DNA of 25,597 nt from Candidatus Methanophagales archaeon. GTDB lineage: Archaea; Halobacteriota; Syntropharchaeia; Alkanophagales; Methanospirareceae. Position 1 is the stretch's first letter. Each line of letters starts with the position of its first letter. The position numbers were made by a program, and so were the translations under genes. Location: the NCBI GenBank assembly GCA_023131215.1, contig JAGLZV010000029.1:1-25597 (forward strand), given 5' to 3'. The notes under the pieces were generated by a model. The model searched no databases. It worked only from the letters and a program-made list of their open reading frames with translations, and was not told where the DNA came from. This document shows positions 20,901 through 25,597 of this stretch, one piece after another.

Positions 20901-22850
20901 ATGGAAATGAAAGCGAAAGATAAAAAGCGAAGTGGAGAGGCAGAGATAAAGATGGAAGATAAAAAAACAATGAACACGCTAAAAGCGAGATTAGGGAAGG
21001 AAAACTATCGAAAACTCATCAGGATAGATAACCCCAAGCTACATCAATTCATTGCCAAGTATGTAGAACTTTGTAATCCAGATAAAGTTTTCGTTTGCAC
21101 CGATTCACCTGAGGATATTCAATATGTCAGGCAGGAAGCGATAAGAGCTGGTGAGGAGATGGAACTTGCTATGGAAGGTCATACGGTTCATTTTGACGGC
21201 TATTACGACCAGGCGAGGGATAAGAAAAATACTAAGTTCCTTCTACCACCGGGTGTTGATTTAGGTCTTAATATAAACGCGATGCAGAGGGAGGAAGGAC
21301 TCAAAGAAATTCATGACATTATGCGAGACATTATGCGGGAGCACCAGTTGTTCGTGCGATTCTTCTGTTTGGGACCCCTCAAATCGGAATTCTCAATACC
21401 CGCTGTTCAACTTACCGATTCCGGTTATGTAGCTCATTCGGAGGACCTGTTGTATAGATCGGGTTATGAAGAGTTCGTAAGATTGGGGCAATCCGCACGG
21501 TTCTTCAAGTTCGTGCATTCCGCCGGGGAATTGGACGAGAGAATGACTTCAAGGAATATCAACAAACGCAGAATTTATATTGACCTCGAGGACGAGACGG
21601 TATATAGTGTGAATACGCAGTATGGCGGCAATACCATAGGACTTAAGAAGTTAGCAATGCGTCCTGCAATAAATCGGGCTTCAAAGGAGGGTTGGCTAAC
21701 AGAACACATGTTTATCATGGGTGTGCATGGTCCATCGGTGGGGGTAACTTATTTTACGGGTGCGTTTCCCTCTCTCTGCGGAAAGACTTCTACATCCATG
21801 CTGCCGGGAGAAACCATAATTGGAGATGATATAGCTTACCTGAGGAAAAAGGATGGAGTAATACGTGCAGTCAATCCAGAGAAGGGAATATTTGGAATAA
21901 TACAGGGCATAAACTCTGAGGACGACCCCTTGATTTGGAAGACACTCCACAGTCCAGGTGAGATTATATTTTCAAATGTGCTGGTTACGGAAGAAAAAGG
22001 CGTCCACTGGATTGGTAAGAATGAAGCCCAGCCCAAAAAGGGTTTCCATCACTCCGGTGAATGGACACCGGGGAAGAAAGACGCCGAGGGTATCGAAATA
22101 TCACTTTCGCATCCAAATGCCAGGTTCACACTTGACATGCGACATATAGAGACTCTGGACACGGAGCTTGACAATCCTGAAGGTGTCGCAATAGGCGGGA
22201 TAATATACGGTGGGCGGGATTCAGACACGAAAGTGCCAATTGAGGAATCCTTTGACTGGGTTCATGGCGTCATCACAATGGGTGCCGCACTGGAGTCGGA
22301 AACGACAGCCGCAACGCTGGGAAAAGAAGGGGTACGAAAAATCAATCCCATGTCAAACCTGGATTTCCTTTCCATACCTATCGGAAAATATATAGAAAAT
22401 CATCTGAATTTTGGCATGGAATTAAAAAATCCGCCTCCTATATTCTCTGTGAATTATTTTCTACGAGACGCAGATGGAAATTTCACGAATGATAAAACTG
22501 ATAAAGCAGTGTGGCTTAAATGGATGGAACTACGTTCACATCGCGAAGTTGAGGCACTGAAAACGCCCACAGGGCTCATACCAAAATATGAAGACCTTAA
22601 GAAGCTGTTTAGGGAGGTGCTTGATAAAGAGTATCCTGAAAAGGATTACATCGAACAATTCACGGTAAGGGTTGCAGAGAATTTAGCCAGAATTGAGCGA
22701 GTGGAGGAGTTCTACAAGACAAAAGTTCCTGATACGCTACAAATAGTGTTTGAAGTGTTAAAAGAGCAAAAACAAAGACTAACCCTCGCAAGGGAGAAAT
22801 ACGGGGATTATATTTCGCCAAACAAACTTTCTTTCACAAAGAAAGTTTGA
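20901..22850 (+). CDS. pckG: Phosphoenolpyruvate carboxykinase (GTP)
   Basis: A 649-residue enzyme converting oxaloacetate plus GTP to phosphoenolpyruvate and CO2, the entry to gluconeogenesis. The GTP-type P-loop is F-P-S-L-C-G-K-T-S-T-S-M (about 290-301), with the G-D-D-I-A-Y-L metal/nucleotide site after it. Other matches are A-M-R-P-A-I-N-R-A, Y-G-G-N-T-I-G-L-K-K and F-S-V-N-Y-F-L-R-D (the guanine-side region). ATP-type enzymes lack this layout. I prefer the ATG at 20901 (the ATG at 20907 is also possible) over the longer TTG frame, given the TATA box. A perfect hairpin overlaps the stop codon. Confidence 0.95.
   Translation: MEMKAKDKKRSGEAEIKMEDKKTMNTLKARLGKENYRKLIRIDNPKLHQFIAKYVELCNPDKVFVCTDSPEDIQYVRQEAIRAGEEMELAMEGHTVHFDGYYDQARDKKNTKFLLPPGVDLGLNINAMQREEGLKEIHDIMRDIMREHQLFVRFFCLGPLKSEFSIPAVQLTDSGYVAHSEDLLYRSGYEEFVRLGQSARFFKFVHSAGELDERMTSRNINKRRIYIDLEDETVYSVNTQYGGNTIGLKKLAMRPAINRASKEGWLTEHMFIMGVHGPSVGVTYFTGAFPSLCGKTSTSMLPGETIIGDDIAYLRKKDGVIRAVNPEKGIFGIIQGINSEDDPLIWKTLHSPGEIIFSNVLVTEEKGVHWIGKNEAQPKKGFHHSGEWTPGKKDAEGIEISLSHPNARFTLDMRHIETLDTELDNPEGVAIGGIIYGGRDSDTKVPIEESFDWVHGVITMGAALESETTAATLGKEGVRKINPMSNLDFLSIPIGKYIENHLNFGMELKNPPPIFSVNYFLRDADGNFTNDKTDKAVWLKWMELRSHREVEALKTPTGLIPKYEDLKKLFREVLDKEYPEKDYIEQFTVRVAENLARIERVEEFYKTKVPDTLQIVFEVLKEQKQRLTLAREKYGDYISPNKLSFTKKV
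22823..22849 (+). terminator. Hairpin across the pckG stop
   Basis: Perfect 12-bp arms (22823-22834, CAAACTTTCTTT, and 22838-22849) around the loop CAC; the right arm contains the first two bases of the TGA stop. A second dyad, TTTTTGC-TT-GCAAAAA (22880-22895), with T-runs at 22866-22871 and 22898-22903, follows. Together they look like a transcription end or a 3' stabilising structure in front of porC. Confidence 0.5.
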
Positions 22851-22926
22851 TCAAAGAAACATATATTTTTTAGTAAAGGTTTTTGCTTGCAAAAAAGTTT
22901 TTTGTAAAAAGAAAAAGTGTATTAAA

Positions 22927-23472
22927 ATGATAGAAATATGTATATATGGGAGAGGAGGGCAAGGAGGAGTTACATTAGCGGAGTTAGTCGCACATGCAGC
23001 TATTTCAGAGGGAAAACATGCGCAATCAATGCCTTCTTTTGGCCCTGAGAGGAGAGGAGCACCAGTTCTCGCGTTCTTAAGAGTAAATGAAACAGAGCGA
23101 ATTAAAGTTAGGGCGGAGATTGAAGAGCCGGATGTGTTAGTCGTGCTTGATCCCGGGTTGCTTGGGGTTGGCGGTGTCGTTTCAAGGCTTAAAAAGGATG
23201 GAATAGCGATAGTCAATACAAAGAAGAAATCGACCGAAATAAAATCGGATATTGGCGTGAAAAAAATAGCAACGGTGGATGCGATGGGTATTGCGAGGGG
23301 GGTTTTAGGCTTGCCCATTGTCAATACGACAATGATTGGAGCGCTGGTGAAAGCTACGGAAGTCGTCGAATTGGAGTCCTTAGAGGAACCAATGAAGGAA
23401 CGTTTTGGAAAAGTTGCCATGAAGAACATAGATGCGATGAGAAAAGCGTATGAAGAAACGGAGGTGAGCTAA
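22927..23472 (+). CDS. porC: Pyruvate:ferredoxin oxidoreductase-type gamma subunit
   Basis: A 181-residue protein with the gamma-subunit hallmarks Y-G-R-G-G-Q-G-G-V-T near the start, M-P-S-F-G-P-E-R-R-G-A-P-V (about 37-49) and the N-T-T-M-I-G-A-L block near the end. It is part of a cytoplasmic complex that oxidatively decarboxylates pyruvate (or makes it from acetyl-CoA and CO2) with ferredoxin. F-G-P-E-R-R-G-A-P points to the pyruvate or 2-oxoisovalerate members rather than 2-oxoglutarate. The alpha and beta subunits, which normally follow porD, are not in the window. porD starts 5 bp after its stop. Confidence 0.92.
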   Translation: MIEICIYGRGGQGGVTLAELVAHAAISEGKHAQSMPSFGPERRGAPVLAFLRVNETERIKVRAEIEEPDVLVVLDPGLLGVGGVVSRLKKDGIAIVNTKKKSTEIKSDIGVKKIATVDAMGIARGVLGLPIVNTTMIGALVKATEVVELESLEEPMKERFGKVAMKNIDAMRKAYEETEVS

Positions 23473-23477
23473 ACAAA

Positions 23478-23768
23478 ATGAGTGGTGAAAAAATTGGGTG
23501 GAAAGATTTAGAAATTGGGTTTGTGGTTACAGAGCCTGGAAGCGCATCCTCATATAAAACAGGTGATTGGCGGTCTGAAAGACCAGTTCGTGAGAATGAG
23601 AAATGCATAAAATGCGGGATATGTTATATCTACTGTCCGGAGGCGTGCATAAAGGAGGATGGAGAAGGGTACTTCGAAGCCGACTTGTATTATTGCAAGG
23701 GATGTGGAATCTGCGCACATGAATGCCCGAGAGGCGTAATAACGATGGTTGAGGAAGTGGAGGAATAG
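23478..23768 (+). CDS. porD: Pyruvate:ferredoxin oxidoreductase-type delta subunit (2 x 4Fe-4S)
   Basis: A 96-residue ferredoxin-like subunit. The N-terminal 35 residues (including G-S-A-S-S-Y-K-T-G-D-W-R) are typical of PorD, followed by two cluster motifs, C-I-K-C-G-I-C-Y-I-Y-C-P and C-K-G-C-G-I-C-A-H-E-C-P, each C-x2-C-x2-C-x3-C-P. It carries electrons from the catalytic subunit to external ferredoxin. It is followed not by porA and porB but by a new promoter and an unrelated gene. Together with pckG it marks the pyruvate/oxaloacetate node of central carbon metabolism. Confidence 0.94.
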   Translation: MSGEKIGWKDLEIGFVVTEPGSASSYKTGDWRSERPVRENEKCIKCGICYIYCPEACIKEDGEGYFEADLYYCKGCGICAHECPRGVITMVEEVEE

Positions 23769-23811
23769 GAAAGGCTCATGAAATAGAAAGGAATGAAGGA
23801 ATGAAAAGTAT

Positions 23812-23885
23812 TTTGCTCAGCAGAACCAGAACCAAAAATTATTTAAATCTTTCTATCTTATATCGTTCATATTGTGCTGAGCAAA
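23812..23885. promoter_or_regulatory. Promoter of the phosphatidyltransferase gene, flanked by an inverted repeat
   Basis: An AT-rich TATA candidate (TTATTTAAAT, about 23839-23848) lies about 30 bp before the GTG start. Perfect 11-bp arms TTTGCTCAGCA (23812-23822) and TGCTGAGCAAA (23875-23885) flank it; the right arm covers the first codons. This could be a looped operator or coincidence. Confidence 0.4.
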
Positions 23886-24431
23886 TTCAAAAATTTCACG
23901 GATAGGCTTTTAAGTCCCCTTGGAAGATTTTTCATAAAAGTAGGCTTCGTGCCAAATGTTCTTACTACACTGTCTCTCATTTTCGCACTTCTCTGCTCCT
24001 TTGCCTTTTATCTCGGCGATTATCTTGTCGCGGGTCTATTAATCATTGCCGTTGGCTTTTTCGACGTCTTTGATGGCATCACTGCGAGAGCAAATAGAAT
24101 GGAAACGAGATTTGGAGGATTTTATGATGCTGTTAGTGATAGATACACTGAAATTCTAATTCTTTTCTTCGCATCCTATTACATAAATGACTTTTTAATT
24201 GGCTTTATCGCAATTACGGGCTCTTTAACGGTTTCTTATGTTAGAGCAAGAGCTGAAAAGGATGGCATGGCATGCGGCATCGGATTTGCTGAAAGAGCAG
24301 AAAGACTGATGATTCTTGCTATATGCTCCTTTTTCAACCTCGTATTTTATGGTCTTTTAATAATCGCAATCCTTTCTCACTTAACAGCGATCCATAGATT
24401 TTTATATGTTTATAAGAAATATCATGAGTGA
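23874..24431 (+). CDS. CDP-alcohol phosphatidyltransferase (archaeal phospholipid synthesis)
   Basis: A 185-residue membrane enzyme with the full family motif D-G-x2-A-R-x8-G-x3-D-x3-D at about residues 66-88 (F-D-G-I-T-A-R then G-G-F-Y-D-A-V-S-D-R) and about five hydrophobic spans. These enzymes swap CMP from a CDP-lipid for a polar alcohol or alcohol phosphate. In archaea, close relatives make archaetidylinositol phosphate or archaetidylserine/glycerol lipids; I cannot tell which. The start is GTG (23874) with little leader after the predicted transcription start. The stop overlaps a possible GTG start of the next gene. Confidence 0.88.
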   Translation: MLSKFKNFTDRLLSPLGRFFIKVGFVPNVLTTLSLIFALLCSFAFYLGDYLVAGLLIIAVGFFDVFDGITARANRMETRFGGFYDAVSDRYTEILILFFASYYINDFLIGFIAITGSLTVSYVRARAEKDGMACGIGFAERAERLMILAICSFFNLVFYGLLIIAILSHLTAIHRFLYVYKKYHE

Positions 24432-25549
24432 AGGACGGGAATCAAATTCAAATAACAGAGATTTTAGAAATGGTGTCTGAAAGACTTAAGACTCTTTTTG
24501 AAAAGGTGAAAAAGGGACTGGGTGAAAGGCTGAGTGAGATAAAGCCTGAAGATGTCGCTAAGTTTGCTGCTAAAGAAGCTGCTGGCGCCATTCCTTTCGT
24601 AGGACAAATTATAAAGGACGCTTTTGATGAGTTCTCGTCAGATGAAAAAGAAGAGCTTATAAAAGAGCTGAAAGAGTTGTCTGAGAGTCAATTTAAGGAA
24701 ATTAGCGAGAAGGTAGGGTTTTCAGTTGAGTATTTAAAAGATATTCGGGGAATCACGCTTTATTCTTTTGAAGAACTTCGAGCAGATCACGAAGAGATTA
24801 AAGAATTAATACGAAGTTTGATTGAAATCCAAATGCGAGGGGTAGAGGTAAAACCACCAGAAATAAATATACCCACTATCCAATCAGTTTTGAGAAAAGG
24901 AGAAACATTTGAAGGTGATTTTTTCAAGAAAGAGCCAGAGTGGATAGACTTTGAAGAGGGGTTTGTTGTTGAACGAAAAGAAGTGGATGAAATCATGAGG
25001 AAGCTGGAAACCGACAATATTCAACTGGTCTTGGGAGAGCCTGCTTCTGGGAAATCCGTTATTCTCAAAAACATCGGGTTCAAACTTGCGAAGGAGAATA
25101 AAGATGTTTATGTTGTGGAGCTCAAAAGGCATTCACGAGATGAGGTCAAACGCTATTTTGAGGATATTCCTGAGATAAAGGTTGAAAAAACGGTTTTTAT
25201 CGTTGATGATGCACATCTTTACCTTTCAGATTGCGAGAGCCTATTAAGGGAGTTTAAAAACATGAATTTGAAGGCAAAACTTATAATCGGGTCACGATGG
25301 CACTTATCTTGGGCATTAAAGGCGTATTATCCAGAGATGGATTCGGTAGAAGAGGAAGAGATTTATAAGAAGATAAGGGATTCGATTAGAGAAATAAAGT
25401 TTGGAAAAGATGAATCAGGAAAGAACAAATATCTAAATGCAGAAGATGTTTTTTTTCCTTTGTCTGTTTTTTACAGGTTTGAAATTTCAGTTGAGCGAGA
25501 TTTTCTGGAAGAGCAAATGGGTATAGAAAAAAACATAGAAACTAAATGA
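24428..25549 (+). CDS. STAND-like P-loop ATPase with helical N-terminal domain
   Basis: A 373-residue protein. Residues 1-150 are helical and charged, with one hydrophobic patch (A-G-A-I-P-F-V-G-Q-I-I-K-D-A-F, about 52-66) that could be membrane-active or a packing helix. An ATPase domain follows: Walker A G-E-P-A-S-G-K-S near 202-209, Walker B V-F-I-V-D-D-A-H near 255-262 and L-I-I-G-S-R-W, the arginine-bearing strand seen in STAND/NACHT ATPases. The C-terminal winged helix and sensor repeats usual for STAND proteins are lacking, and a further gene begins in an ATGA overlap, so the sensor may be a separate chain. The start is uncertain: GTG at 24428 or ATG at 24470. Relatives include signalling and anti-phage proteins; the function here is unknown. 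Confidence 0.65.
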   Translation: MKDGNQIQITEILEMVSERLKTLFEKVKKGLGERLSEIKPEDVAKFAAKEAAGAIPFVGQIIKDAFDEFSSDEKEELIKELKELSESQFKEISEKVGFSVEYLKDIRGITLYSFEELRADHEEIKELIRSLIEIQMRGVEVKPPEINIPTIQSVLRKGETFEGDFFKKEPEWIDFEEGFVVERKEVDEIMRKLETDNIQLVLGEPASGKSVILKNIGFKLAKENKDVYVVELKRHSRDEVKRYFEDIPEIKVEKTVFIVDDAHLYLSDCESLLREFKNMNLKAKLIIGSRWHLSWALKAYYPEMDSVEEEEIYKKIRDSIREIKFGKDESGKNKYLNAEDVFFPLSVFYRFEISVERDFLEEQMGIEKNIETK

Positions 25550-25597
25550 ACTGGATTAATGTACAAACAACGATGAACAAAGAAGAACTAAGAGAAA
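25546..25597 (+). CDS. Start of a further gene, cut by the window edge
   Basis: An ATG at 25546 overlaps the stop of the STAND-like gene as ATGA, and 17 codons (M-N-W-I-N-V-Q-T-T-M-N-K-E-E-L-R-E) remain open to the end of the window. Too little to assign. The overlap is the same coupling pattern seen throughout the window, so a co-translated partner of the ATPase is likely; a frameshifted continuation of the ATPase is the alternative. Confidence 0.45.
   Translation, partial: MNWINVQTTMNKEELRE

Noticed and set aside
1..25597. tRNA, rRNA, insertion sequence, integrase or riboswitch
   Set aside because: I scanned the spacers for cloverleaf-like patterns, transposase motifs and a B12-box-like segment and saw none that I could support.

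Overview
The window looks like archaeal, euryarchaeal DNA, most likely from a methanogen or methane/alkane-oxidising relative (ANME-1/Methanophagales-like is my best guess, not proven). Supporting signs are a tetrahydromethanopterin-type dihydropteroate-synthase-like gene, four-subunit-type pyruvate:ferredoxin oxidoreductase genes (porC, porD), GTP-dependent PEP carboxykinase, an archaeal lipid-type CDP-alcohol phosphatidyltransferase, PGF-CTERM-like surface-protein tails, TATA-box promoters and a near-complete anaerobic cobalamin pathway. No rRNA, tRNA, CRISPR array, transposase or replication origin was seen.

Layout. 1-2325: a thioredoxin-like gene, a 4-oxalocrotonate tautomerase-like gene and a PGF-CTERM-like surface protein, all on the minus strand, separated by two about 0.5-kb spacers that each carry one copy of a direct repeat. 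2405-7914: corrin-ring genes on the minus strand, transcribed in the order cbiT, cbiL, cbiF, cbiG (split in two), cbiH, cbiC, cbiD. 7923-16117: a tightly overlapping minus-strand run reading RHH-CblS-like fusion, surface protein, Dph6-like PP-loop protein, DUF2162-like multi-spanning protein, ExbB/TolQ-like, DUF2149/ExbD-like and a very large CobN-like chelatase with a signal peptide and a C-terminal membrane anchor. 16199-18821, plus strand: a damaged cobT, a TrpD-like phosphoribosyltransferase and a zinc alcohol dehydrogenase. 18827-20835, minus strand: the dihydropteroate-synthase-like gene and a coupled Lrp/AsnC regulator, divergent from pckG. 20901-25597, plus strand: pckG, porC, porD, the phosphatidyltransferase and a STAND-like ATPase, with another gene starting at the window edge.

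How the parts fit. The CobN homologue is predicted to act outside the cytoplasm, where ATP and the usual AAA+ partners (CobS/CobT or ChlI/ChlD type) cannot reach it. It is fused by 4- to 23-bp overlaps to an ExbB/TolQ-type stator protein, a small single-span ExbD-like protein and a transporter-like protein. This reads as an ion-motive-force-driven surface machine that inserts or removes the metal of a tetrapyrrole, feeding the adjacent corrin pathway. The upstream regulator-like protein combines a ribbon-helix-helix DNA-binding domain with an AIR-synthase-fold domain resembling the alpha-ribazole kinase CblS. It faces a cobT that has lost about two thirds of its sequence, so lower-ligand supply here may run by salvage rather than by CobT. 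These functional links are inference from context.
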